A stretch of DNA of 64,000 bases from Kribbella aluminosa (GTDB lineage: Bacteria; Actinomycetota; Actinomycetes; Propionibacteriales; Kribbellaceae), in contig NZ_JAGINT010000002.1 in NCBI RefSeq assembly GCF_017876295.1, forward strand, positions 3,038,001 to 3,102,000. Reading direction: 5' to 3'. Within the stretch, counting starts at the first letter, position 1. Each line of letters opens with the position of its first letter. Made by a program: the position numbers and the translations under genes. The notes under the pieces are model-generated. The model ran no database searches and had not been told where the DNA came from. It saw only the letters and a program-made list of their open reading frames with translations. Below are positions 17,429-24,351 of this stretch, one piece after another.

Positions 17429-17803
17429 ATGACCAATTCAAGAGTGGCGGCCCTACGAAGGGCGCGCGAACGCCAGTCACGCATCGAAGCAGCAACCGCG
17501 CGTGCGACCCGCGCGCAGGCCGCACTGGAGCGGGCGATCAAAGCGAGGCTACTCGCAGCGGAGCGGCACGACGAACGAGTTCGAGACGCCGAGGACGCTA
17601 CAGCTACAGAGGCCGCCGGGCTGGCCAGGGTATGCGGCAGCGCCGAGGCGGCCGCGGAGATCCTCGGCTGGAGCGTGCGCCACGTCCGTAGCGTTCTCAA
17701 AGCGGAGCACGAGCGAGCGTCCGGGGCACCTGGAACGCGTACGCCCAGGACAGCCTCGCTGCTCGAGGGAGGAGGCAACGGTGTCAGCCCCAGAGGCAAC
17801 TGA
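17429..17803 (+). CDS. small basic coiled-coil protein
   Basis: The protein has 124 residues, with a highly charged helix (about 5-60, repeated Ala/Arg/Glu, coiled-coil-like) and a possible HTH-like segment AAAEILGWSVRHVRSVLKAE at about 73-92. It follows the ArdC gene by 13 bases and its 3' end overlaps the excisionase start by 23 bases. A DNA-binding role is suggested by the second half but not shown. Confidence 0.6.
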   Translation: MTNSRVAALRRARERQSRIEAATARATRAQAALERAIKARLLAAERHDERVRDAEDATATEAAGLARVCGSAEAAAEILGWSVRHVRSVLKAEHERASGAPGTRTPRTASLLEGGGNGVSPRGN

Positions 17804-17981
17804 TCCGTTGTGGGACATCGAGCAGGTCTCGGCATACCTCAAAGTGCCCAAACGAACTCTGTACGCGTGGCGGACCCACCGGTACGGGCCGAAGGGAATT
17901 CGCGTCGGCCGCTATGTGCGATACCGACGCAGCGTCGTGATCGAGTGGGTCGACCTCATGGAGCATAGCGATGACGAGTAG
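17781..17981 (+). CDS. excisionase-like (Xis/AlpA) winged-helix protein
   Basis: This 66-residue protein has a MerR/excisionase-type helix-turn-helix: LWDIEQVSAYLKVPKRTLYAW, then GIRVGRYVRYRRSVVIEWVD. This is the standard form of recombination directionality factors in actinobacterial elements, which bias the integrase toward excision. The GTG start is preceded by GGGAGGAGG. It is 10 kb from the integrase gene, unlike the adjacent xis-int pairs of pSAM2-type elements, and it ends four bases before a convergent XRE gene. Confidence 0.85.
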   Translation: MSAPEATDPLWDIEQVSAYLKVPKRTLYAWRTHRYGPKGIRVGRYVRYRRSVVIEWVDLMEHSDDE

Positions 17982-17985
17982 ACGT

Positions 17986-18318
17986 TCAATCGAGTGGCTC
18001 ATGCGGAGGCGCAGGTCGACAGCCTCTCCGCGGATGGAATCCGAGCTCGGCGTCGTCCCTTGCGCCGAGGATGAGGCAGAGGGCTGCTCGGTATTCCTGG
18101 CAGGGCCACCACACCGCGCCGCGTTCCAGCTTGGCGATGTAGTGGCCGGTGATCGGGTACCGTTTGGCGTTGACCGCGTACAGCAGCTCGGCTACGCGTT
18201 GGGCGAGTTCGCTGCGGCCCATCGGGCGGCCGGGCGCGATGCGCGACACCGTGCGCAGGCGAGCGGCGGTCAGGAGATGGTTCGCGCCTGACGGATCGTC
18301 TGGGCTCACGCCTGACAT
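17986..18318 (-). CDS. stand-alone XRE-type HTH protein (110 aa)
   Basis: Residues about 33-95 align by eye with the N-terminal HTH of the 467-residue regulator at 22418: shared features are SELAQRVAELLYAVN/RRLADLVSAEIYNAT, the ITGHYIAKLERGAVWWP/ITAKSISDWECGLYTWP recognition region and ALCLIL...DLGF. Here only the DNA-binding domain is present. It may be a natural repressor-like mini-protein or a remnant of a longer paralogue. It is convergent with the excisionase gene with a four-base gap. Confidence 0.7.
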   Translation of the reverse strand: MSGVSPDDPSGANHLLTAARLRTVSRIAPGRPMGRSELAQRVAELLYAVNAKRYPITGHYIAKLERGAVWWPCQEYRAALCLILGARDDAELGFHPRRGCRPAPPHEPLD

Positions 18319-18401
18319 TCGCGTGGCTCGTAGCCGGAGTCGTGGACGCTGTCTCCGTGCTTCAGGTCAGTCCACTTCACTGACGTCCTCCGAACGCTCG
18401 A

Positions 18402-18437
18402 GGCCCTGCCACCGACAGGGGAGACGGTGGCAGGGCC
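18402..18437 (-). terminator. strong hairpin terminator
   Basis: Perfect 13-bp arms GGCCCTGCCACCG and CGGTGGCAGGGCC surround a ten-base loop. It stands 80 bases downstream of the 94-residue minus-strand gene and upstream of the XRE gene, so it probably ends the former's transcript. No clear T-run follows, as is common for actinobacterial terminators. Confidence 0.75.
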
Positions 18438-18517
18438 TGGCCCTCGCCACGTGCACGACGAGGATTGGATGGCGTGACCGACGCGGAGGTGAAGGTTCAC
18501 ACGCCGGCCTCGCCGGT

Positions 18518-18802
18518 CTACAGGGGAAACGTGCCGGTGTTGGTGAGTGCCGGGTCCCCTTCAGGGTCGAACGGATCGGGGTCCAGCCATCGGATCTCCG
18601 ATTCGCCGAGGTGGCCGTGGGTCTCAAGGAGATCGCCGATGCCCGGCCAGAACGCGATGTATGGGTTGTGGCCGAGCCACTTGACGGCTACCCACTGATG
18701 GCCGTCCTCGTTCGGCGGGAACTCGGCCAGTAAGGCAACGACGCCGGTACCGCTGACTCCGGATGGATCTCGATACCGGTAGAGCTCCCCGCGGCGTATC
18801 AA
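18518..18802 (-). CDS. small hypothetical cargo protein
   Basis: This 94-residue protein starts with MIRRGELYRYRDPSGVSGTG and continues with an acidic, Trp-rich core (WVAVKWLG, WPGIGDLLETHGHLGESEIRWL). The fold looks like a small beta barrel. The start is TTG, supported by AAGGAGA seven bases upstream. A GGACATTT site lies about 100 bases upstream, as it does before the two HTH/PLD-like regulators. The function is unknown. Confidence 0.65.
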   Translation of the reverse strand: MIRRGELYRYRDPSGVSGTGVVALLAEFPPNEDGHQWVAVKWLGHNPYIAFWPGIGDLLETHGHLGESEIRWLDPDPFDPEGDPALTNTGTFPL

Positions 18803-18890
18803 TTCCGTCTCCTTGGTTCGTTCCGGCGGCTGGTCAGAGGCCGTGACCCAAGACTCCTGGCTCCGGTCGGGACAGGAAAACCATGTCGTT

Positions 18891-18911
18891 TGGCATTTGT
18901 GGACATTTGTC
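18891..18911. promoter_or_regulatory. candidate operator, direct repeat with GGACATTT
   Basis: CATTTGT occurs twice with a ten-base period (one helical turn); the second copy is part of GGACATTT at 18901-18908. The same octamer recurs before both HTH/PLD-like regulator genes. The site is about 100 bases upstream of the 94-residue gene on the minus strand. Binding by one of the nearby regulators is an inference. Confidence 0.4.
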
Positions 18912-18986
18912 GGATAGCTCAGAGCACGAACGGTTGGTGGGTCGCCTCAAGCACGATCTCCTGGCCTCTCGGAACCAACATGGGCG

Positions 18987-19187
18987 TCACGATCGGTCCT
19001 TCGCACGCGTTGAGTCGGTCGTCGTGGGAACTGGATCCGTGGTCACTCGCAAGCCAGCGAATCGGCGTTGCATGGACGAGGCGTACCGGTCGGCGAGGCT
19101 GGCAGAGGCGGTGTAGCTGGCGACCACGTGTTGCCCGAACCACACCCTGACCCAGTGCAGCGGTTCAGCACGATCCCCGCTCATCAC
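18987..19187 (-). CDS. small hypothetical protein (66 aa)
   Basis: This is a short soluble protein with the readable core VRVWFGQHVVASYTASASLA and MQRRFAGLRVTTDPVP. I recall similar short proteins in actinobacterial mobile regions but no function. The GTG start overlaps the stop codon of the preceding 55-residue membrane protein (GTGA), so the two are coupled. CGAGGCG is the only ribosome-binding candidate. Confidence 0.6.
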   Translation of the reverse strand: MMSGDRAEPLHWVRVWFGQHVVASYTASASLADRYASSMQRRFAGLRVTTDPVPTTTDSTRAKDRS

Positions 19188-19351
19188 GCGCCTCGGAGTT
19201 CGTCATCGATAGCGCGGACGATGTTTGCATAGGTGCTCGTGGCAACAACAACCATGATCCCGATCGCGAGGGTGCTGTTCCAGCCGGGGATGGTGCCCAG
19301 CATCGCCGGTAGCGCGTCGAAGTGAGCCAACATGCCCAAGTAGCCTTTCAC
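19184..19351 (-). CDS. single-helix small membrane protein (55 aa)
   Basis: The translation MKGYLGMLAHFDALPAMLGT continues into a hydrophobic helix (about residues 27-45, with IGIMVVVATSTY) and a charged tail. GGGAGG six bases before the GTG and the GTGA overlap with the next gene support it as a real gene. The small size, single membrane span and partner gene resemble toxin or regulator micropeptides, but no evidence beyond architecture supports that. Confidence 0.65.
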   Translation of the reverse strand: MKGYLGMLAHFDALPAMLGTIPGWNSTLAIGIMVVVATSTYANIVRAIDDELRGA

Positions 19352-19529
19352 GTGTGCCTCCCGTGTGAGCCTGTGGTTGGGCCCCGTGAGACGAGCGACA
19401 CGCCCGGGTCACGGGTAGCGCCGTGTTGCGCTAGGTGATCGAGTGTCGGCGCGCTGACTGCGGCCTGATCAGCCCAGCGTGGGGGTCCACCATGGACCCC
19501 CACGCGATGGGGGCGCGTGGTACAGCGGA

Positions 19530-20480
19530 CTACTTGAAGCGATGCCAGATCGCGTCATCTTTCGCGAAGTAGCTGCGCAAGCGATGGCCGAGCTCCTCTG
19601 CGACATCTGGCCGGCCAAGGAGTCTCGCGATCACGCTGGTCACCAGTTGGAGGTCCCGCACGTCACGCAAGACTGGCCAATTGGGAGAGGAGAATAGATC
19701 GAAGCCGTACGAGGACGCGAAGCCTTCGTATTCTCGGTGCGAGTCGGCGAACCGCTCCACCCCGTGTGCGGCCGGCACCAAGTCCCACTCTGGAGGGCCG
19801 AAGCGAACTGAGTCCAGGTCGATCAGAACCACGCCCAGGGGCGTGCTGAGCAAATTCCCAGCATGGGCGTCGCCGTGGATGACGCTGACGGGCAAGGCCC
19901 ACTGGGCAGCCGCGATGGCCGAACGGAGCTCAGTGCAGCGCTGCAGCAGCCGATCGGCGACCTGAAGGATTGACAGATTGAGCTCACGCTTCGCCCAGGA
20001 GTGCAGGTAGTCCATGGTTTCGCCAGTTGCGTCCGCTACCTTCCGCACGCGAGTCCCGCAGCGGTCGATCACGTCCCATTCGGGGACGGCGAGCCCCAGA
20101 TGGTGAATGGAATGTACGGACAGGAGCGGGGAGGCAAGGTCCACGAGCTCATGCCGGTGACCAGCGGGTTGGGGTAAGTAAGTCCATGCGGTTGCCATCC
20201 ATGCCGACGTCTCGATCGGCTCCCCGAGGCCTGGTGCAAGCCGAACGGTGGGCAGATTCAACTCGGCGAATCGGCTGGCGACCGCGGCGGTTTGACGCAC
20301 CTCGTGGACGTGATCGGCCGGTGCGATTCGCAGTACGACGTCCGCTGCTGGCACGTAAAACACCGCGTTCATGGTGTAGCGCAAGAGTCGGGCGCCTGTT
20401 GGGTCGACGCCAGCTGCGGCAGCTATCTCATGCAGCGCCGTGTTGAGGCGATCGCGTTCGTCGCTGCTGAGAGTCGTCAC
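19530..20480 (-). CDS. aminoglycoside-phosphotransferase-family kinase
   Basis: This 316-residue protein carries the APH/choline-kinase catalytic core: Brenner-type motif VIHGDAHAGNLL at about 222-233 and the Mg-binding VLIDLDSVRFGPPEWDL at about 240-256. N-terminal residues contain a Lys-less nucleotide pocket, VVLRIAP. The family phosphorylates small hydroxylated molecules or antibiotics; the substrate cannot be read from the sequence. I chose the GTG at 20480 because upstream residues in the longer frame do not look coding. As ICE cargo it could confer resistance, but it could equally be metabolic. Confidence 0.8.
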   Translation of the reverse strand: MTTLSSDERDRLNTALHEIAAAAGVDPTGARLLRYTMNAVFYVPAADVVLRIAPADHVHEVRQTAAVASRFAELNLPTVRLAPGLGEPIETSAWMATAWTYLPQPAGHRHELVDLASPLLSVHSIHHLGLAVPEWDVIDRCGTRVRKVADATGETMDYLHSWAKRELNLSILQVADRLLQRCTELRSAIAAAQWALPVSVIHGDAHAGNLLSTPLGVVLIDLDSVRFGPPEWDLVPAAHGVERFADSHREYEGFASSYGFDLFSSPNWPVLRDVRDLQLVTSVIARLLGRPDVAEELGHRLRSYFAKDDAIWHRFK

Positions 20481-20703
20481 ACCGTAGAAGTTAGCTTCCC
20501 TGCACCGTAGAGGACACGTTCGACGACTCCCCGGTGCCGGCTGACCCGCGGTCGCGGAATTCGATGGGAACGACCTGGCAGTCGCGGAGGCTTCGATGCC
20601 CTCGGAAAGGGAGGGCCGCAGACGGTTCGGGCATGGCTTTGCCGAGCCACGTCGATCCTGCCGGATGTCGCGGACCTGTAGCAGGTGAGGCAACTCGACA
20701 GCC

Positions 20704-20752
20704 GGACATTTATGTACATTTTCATGCTACCGTCCAACAGACATCCATAGAC
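20704..20752. promoter_or_regulatory. candidate operator cluster before the first HTH/PLD-like gene
   Basis: GGACATTT at 20704-20711 is followed ten bases on by a second ACATTT (20716-20721), and then AGACATC occurs twice with a ten-base period (20739 and 20749). Helically phased direct repeats of this type suit a dimeric HTH regulator. The regulator that begins at 20780 is the obvious candidate for autoregulation. Confidence 0.45.
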
Positions 20753-20779
20753 ATCTAGTAGCTGGCAAGGTTGAGCATA

Positions 20780-21502
20780 GTGAACGAGGTGCTTCGGAGA
20801 GCGATGTACGGCGCGAACCTCACTGAGACGGACGTGGCTGCGGAAGTGGCCGTCGATCCGAAAACGGTGCGGAACTGGCTGCACGGGCAGCTTCCGCAAG
20901 CCCGGCATCGCGCCATCCTGACCAAACTGCTCGGCATCGAGGAGGAGCGGACATGGCCTGAGCTGAGCGGAGCTCGTCAGCCCGATCTCGTCGCCGTCTA
21001 CCCTCGACGCACTGCACTCATGCGCGAGTCTTGGCTATCGCTCTTCGAGTCTGCCGTCTCAGAGATCGGCATCGTCGCCTACGACGCGATGTTCCTTCTG
21101 CAGGACACGGACTTCGTGCGATGCCTCCGCGACAAGTGCGCTGCGGGCACTCAAGTCAGAGTGGGGCTGCGGGCTCCAGGCGAGGCGACCGCGGCACTCG
21201 GCGATCTTGACGCCGAAACCGAGATGAGAGTGGCGAACGTGCGAAGCGCAGTGTCACTACTTCAGCCACTGTTTCCATACGCCGGATTCGATCTACGACT
21301 GCACGACGTCATCCTCTACAACTCGCTGTACCGCGCAGATGACGAGCTGTTGGTCAACCAGCACGCCCATGGGATCGCGGGGGCCGAGTCTCCAGTCTTC
21401 CATTATCGACGTGCGCCGAGGGGCAACATGTTCCAGTCGTACCTCGCAAGTTTCGAGACCATCTGGTCGCAGGCTGAGTCGCTGCACGCGTTCAGACTCT
21501 GA
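20780..21502 (+). CDS. HTH regulator with degenerate phospholipase-D-like domain
   Basis: The protein has 240 residues. Residues 1-45 form an XRE-like HTH (LTETDVAAEVAVDPKTVRNW); about 75-235 form an alpha/beta domain that ends in a motif H-x3-ILYNSLYRADDELLVNQHAHG. It resembles the HKD box of phospholipase D/DUF5919 but lacks the HKD lysine. The paralogue at 21547 has the same plan. The GTG at 20780 is preferred to a TTG at 20771: AAGG is nine bases before it, and the paralogue's likely start, followed by NE-x-LR-x-A, aligns with it. The pair is convergent. The domain may sense a ligand rather than cleave one. Confidence 0.75.
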   Translation: MNEVLRRAMYGANLTETDVAAEVAVDPKTVRNWLHGQLPQARHRAILTKLLGIEEERTWPELSGARQPDLVAVYPRRTALMRESWLSLFESAVSEIGIVAYDAMFLLQDTDFVRCLRDKCAAGTQVRVGLRAPGEATAALGDLDAETEMRVANVRSAVSLLQPLFPYAGFDLRLHDVILYNSLYRADDELLVNQHAHGIAGAESPVFHYRRAPRGNMFQSYLASFETIWSQAESLHAFRL

Positions 21503-21546
21503 GCGCTCGGCCGACGTCCCGGATCGGAGGGTGACCGCACAGAGCA

Positions 21547-22290
21547 TCACGGCTCTCCGATCGGCAGGGCACTCTCCCAGACCCGCTCGAAGCTCTCGAG
21601 GTAGTGGCCCGCGAGTTGGCCGCCGGGGATCCTACGCAGATGCCACGCCGGAGCCTGCGCGGCGGGCAGCCCGTAGAGGTGGGTGTTGACCAAGAGAGTG
21701 TCATCAGCGCGGAAGATCGAGTTGTAGAGAATCGTGCGATGGGTCCGAAACTCTATGCCGGGGACCGTAGCCAAGTTACTGAAGAGGACCATGGAGTTGC
21801 GGACCTTCGCAGCTAACGCCTCACCGATTCCCTGTTCCCGCCCACGCTCGGCGACATGCGAGTCATCGGGATCTCCGAGCAGGATCCGGACACTCGCTCC
21901 GGCCTTCGCCTTCTTACGGATGACTCGTTGCAGCTGAGTGCTTTCGGCAACGAACAGACCCGCGTACACGAGTATGCCGATGTCGCTGTCGCCGGACTCG
22001 AAGAACGTTCGCCACGCATCCGCCGAGATGTCGGAGAACTGAGGGTAGACCCGAACGATCTCGCTCTCGGACACCGCGGCGGCGCGCTGGCCGGTTACTG
22101 CAGTCGGGAACAGGTAGGCCTCGTCCCGCCCGAGCCGTGTGGCCAACCGATGGCGATTGCGGGGGAACGGGATGTAGTCATGGGCAACCCACCGCTCGAC
22201 CGTCTTGACGTTGACGCCGAGCTCTTCGGCGAGCGCCAGGTAGGTGAGGTTGTGCTCGGCGAGCGCGGCGCGCAGTCGTTCGTTAGCCAC
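21547..22290 (-). CDS. HTH regulator with degenerate phospholipase-D-like domain (paralogue)
   Basis: The protein has 247 residues. The N-terminus ANERLRAALAEHNLTYLALA with VKTVERWV is the HTH, and the C-terminal domain contains SDIGILVYAGLF and the motif TILYNSIFRADDTLLVNTHLYG, parallel to the neighbour's. About a third of the positions look identical to the gene at 20780, so they are probably an old duplication. Both lack the catalytic Lys of true PLD motifs. The start could also be a GTG at 22296; the inner GTG at 22290 has AGG ten bases upstream. A GGACATTT site lies 13 bases upstream. Confidence 0.75.
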   Translation of the reverse strand: MANERLRAALAEHNLTYLALAEELGVNVKTVERWVAHDYIPFPRNRHRLATRLGRDEAYLFPTAVTGQRAAAVSESEIVRVYPQFSDISADAWRTFFESGDSDIGILVYAGLFVAESTQLQRVIRKKAKAGASVRILLGDPDDSHVAERGREQGIGEALAAKVRNSMVLFSNLATVPGIEFRTHRTILYNSIFRADDTLLVNTHLYGLPAAQAPAWHLRRIPGGQLAGHYLESFERVWESALPIGEP

Positions 22291-22302
22291 AGACACAACC
22301 TA

Positions 22303-22374
22303 GGACATTTCCAGGCGTTTCGCCGGGAGGGAAACATTTTCGGACGTCTGTCGATGCCGTGTCGATGCCCTGGG
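22303..22374. promoter_or_regulatory. divergent control region with GGACATTT and TGTCGATGCC repeats
   Basis: Between the PLD-like paralogue (minus) and the large XRE gene (plus) lie GGACATTT at 22303-22310, an ACATTTT further on, and TGTCGATGCC twice with an 11-base period near 22350-22372. Repeats at roughly helical spacing suggest operators for one or both of the flanking regulators. Confidence 0.4.
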
Positions 22375-22417
22375 GCGGCACGGCATCCTTCCTCCGACAG
22401 AAGGAGGAATCAACTTC

Positions 22418-23821
22418 ATGGTCGATCGGGAGCCGAACAGGCTGCTGCGAAAAGCCCGAGGTTCTATGACACAGCGCCGCCTGGCTGACCTGGTCAGTGC
22501 AGAGATCTACAACGCCACGGGCAAGAAGAGCGTCATCACCGCGAAGTCCATCTCTGACTGGGAGTGTGGCTTGTATACCTGGCCACCGGCGCACGTTCGG
22601 ACGGCTCTGTGTCGTGTGCTTCAGGAGCCAGACCCGTCCGACCTCGGCTTCTTCAACAAGCGACGTGTCAGTGCGCCCAAGAAGCCGGAAGTCGCATCCC
22701 TCGTCGATCTGATGGCCGGCCAACTGCCCGCAGCCGGGTCCATGACCCTGCGTATCCCTGACGGCCGGTCGTTCTCGGGAGTGGACGTCGAGGCTCATCG
22801 TCGTGAGGCGGTGTCGCCGGGGGACGGATGGTTGATGGTCGACCCAGGACCTGATGCTGTGCTGAACCGGCCCGACCGTCGTTCATTCGTCATAGCCGTT
22901 GATGACATGCAGCAGTCCTGCATTTTGGACGGACGCCGGTTCGCTAACCGCGTCGGACGTCGAACGGGCCCGCAACCGGTCTCGTCGGCGACCTCCGTCG
23001 ATGATCTGACAGTTGGCGTCATCTGGGCAGTGACAAACACAGATGTGGCGTTGTTGGCGGACGACAGTCATCTCTCGACCCTTCAGGCAGAGTTGGCGCC
23101 CCACGACAGGCGGTGCTTGTCGGATATGCTGCTGACCGGGGTGCCTATGCTTACCCCGGTCGCGAGCCAATGGCTGAGGTCCTGGCTCTGTACTCGCCAC
23201 ATCAGTCGCAAGCTCGAGCGGTTGTCGGGTCAGCCGTACTTATGGCCGCTGGGGAGAAGAGGCGAGGATGCGACCTCGTGGCTGCTGTGGCGACATAGGT
23301 TCGAGTATCTTCGTCATACGTCGCGGTGGTTCCCGCGTATGCGGCACGACTTCCACGTGCAGGAGTCGGATGTTGTGGAGTCGCCGATGTACGAGCGAGT
23401 TCTGCTCTTGCTGGCGGCCGCGCTGATGGAGGCGTTCGGGATCGCAGTGGCCCTGAGTTCTGAGTGTGAGCCCGCAGAGGTCCTGCAGTCCGTGCCCGGC
23501 GATGAGTCGATCGTTGCGAACTGGCTCGGTGCCTCAGGCCTGTGCTGCGTCGATGCAAGCGCACCGTGGTCGTGCGGGGTGGTGTCCGGCGATGGCGCTG
23601 AACAAGCGCGCGAGCTGTCGCCGGTCACCGAGCAGTCCTCGGAATGCAGGCTGGAGGCGATTGCGAATCGACTGGACGTGTCGTGGCCGTGGTTCCAACG
23701 GCGATGTGCGGAGCTTGCACCCGAGGGAGTTGATGACATCGCCCATCCGCGCAGTCGGTTGCTTTCGACACGGGGGTTGAACTCTGCGGTTCGATACATT
23801 GCCCGGGCGAAGAATCTTTGA
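22418..23821 (+). CDS. large XRE-type regulator (467 aa)
   Basis: Residues about 5-75 form an HTH domain of the same type as the stand-alone protein at 17986 (SMTQRRLADLVSAEIYNATG, ITAKSISDWECG). The remaining 390 residues contain no motif I know; several Trp/Arg-rich patches (LLWRHRFEYLRHTSRWFPRM, SWPWFQRRCAEL) suggest a structured sensory domain. AAGGAGG stands ten bases before the ATG. The gene is followed after five bases by the convergent TrmO-type gene. Confidence 0.75.
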   Translation: MVDREPNRLLRKARGSMTQRRLADLVSAEIYNATGKKSVITAKSISDWECGLYTWPPAHVRTALCRVLQEPDPSDLGFFNKRRVSAPKKPEVASLVDLMAGQLPAAGSMTLRIPDGRSFSGVDVEAHRREAVSPGDGWLMVDPGPDAVLNRPDRRSFVIAVDDMQQSCILDGRRFANRVGRRTGPQPVSSATSVDDLTVGVIWAVTNTDVALLADDSHLSTLQAELAPHDRRCLSDMLLTGVPMLTPVASQWLRSWLCTRHISRKLERLSGQPYLWPLGRRGEDATSWLLWRHRFEYLRHTSRWFPRMRHDFHVQESDVVESPMYERVLLLLAAALMEAFGIAVALSSECEPAEVLQSVPGDESIVANWLGASGLCCVDASAPWSCGVVSGDGAEQARELSPVTEQSSECRLEAIANRLDVSWPWFQRRCAELAPEGVDDIAHPRSRLLSTRGLNSAVRYIARAKNL

Positions 23822-23826
23822 GCGGA

Positions 23827-24309
23827 CTATTCGGTGGGCGCGAAGTAGTTCACAAGCATGTCGGTGGTCCAGGCCGGCTGGTGAGTCGCGCCCCGGGGGC
23901 CGAACTCGTCGAACCATGGCTTGATGTCCAGAACGGGAGTGCCGTCTACGGCATCGAGATCCTCGACGAGAAGGTCGAGGCCATCGACCTTCAAAAGCCG
24001 ACAGCGGGAGATCCCGAGCCAGTTGATCCGGCGCATATTCCTATGGCCAAATGCACCGACTTCGGGCCAGGCCGGGTTATCCCTGGGCCGGCGGGCGCCC
24101 AGGTTCAGGTCGCTCTGGTCGCTGAGATGGAAGAAGAACACGACCTCGAGGTGAGAGAAGTCGTCCAGCCCGACAACGGATCGTTCGTCGAACCGCTCGC
24201 TGTTGATGCGCAGGATCGCGCGCGCGCCACCCCAGTTGTCATCGGTAGGTTCGCTTCGGCCGCCGATGACCTGGGCGACGGGTTCGAACGTGAGGGCGCG
24301 GTGCGTCAT
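23827..24309 (-). CDS. TrmO/TsaA-type SAM-dependent tRNA-modification enzyme
   Basis: The 160-residue protein has the TsaA beta-barrel signatures GLDDFSHLEVVFFFHL, PRDNPAWPEVGAFGHRNMRR and a DLDAVDGTPVLDIKPWFDEF-type box. TrmO N6-methylates the threonylcarbamoyl group of certain tRNAs using SAM; some family members have other small-molecule substrates. It probably shares a transcript with the TPR regulator upstream (42-base gap). A tRNA-modifying enzyme as ICE cargo is uncommon. Confidence 0.85.
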   Translation of the reverse strand: MTHRALTFEPVAQVIGGRSEPTDDNWGGARAILRINSERFDERSVVGLDDFSHLEVVFFFHLSDQSDLNLGARRPRDNPAWPEVGAFGHRNMRRINWLGISRCRLLKVDGLDLLVEDLDAVDGTPVLDIKPWFDEFGPRGATHQPAWTTDMLVNYFAPTE

Positions 24310-24351
24310 AGGGACATCCTTCGATCGACGAGGTTTGACGGCGAGGCCTGG

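Noticed and set aside
18883-19116. Plus-strand 77-residue ORF
   Set aside because: Lies opposite the better-supported 66-residue minus-strand gene and has no ribosome-binding site.
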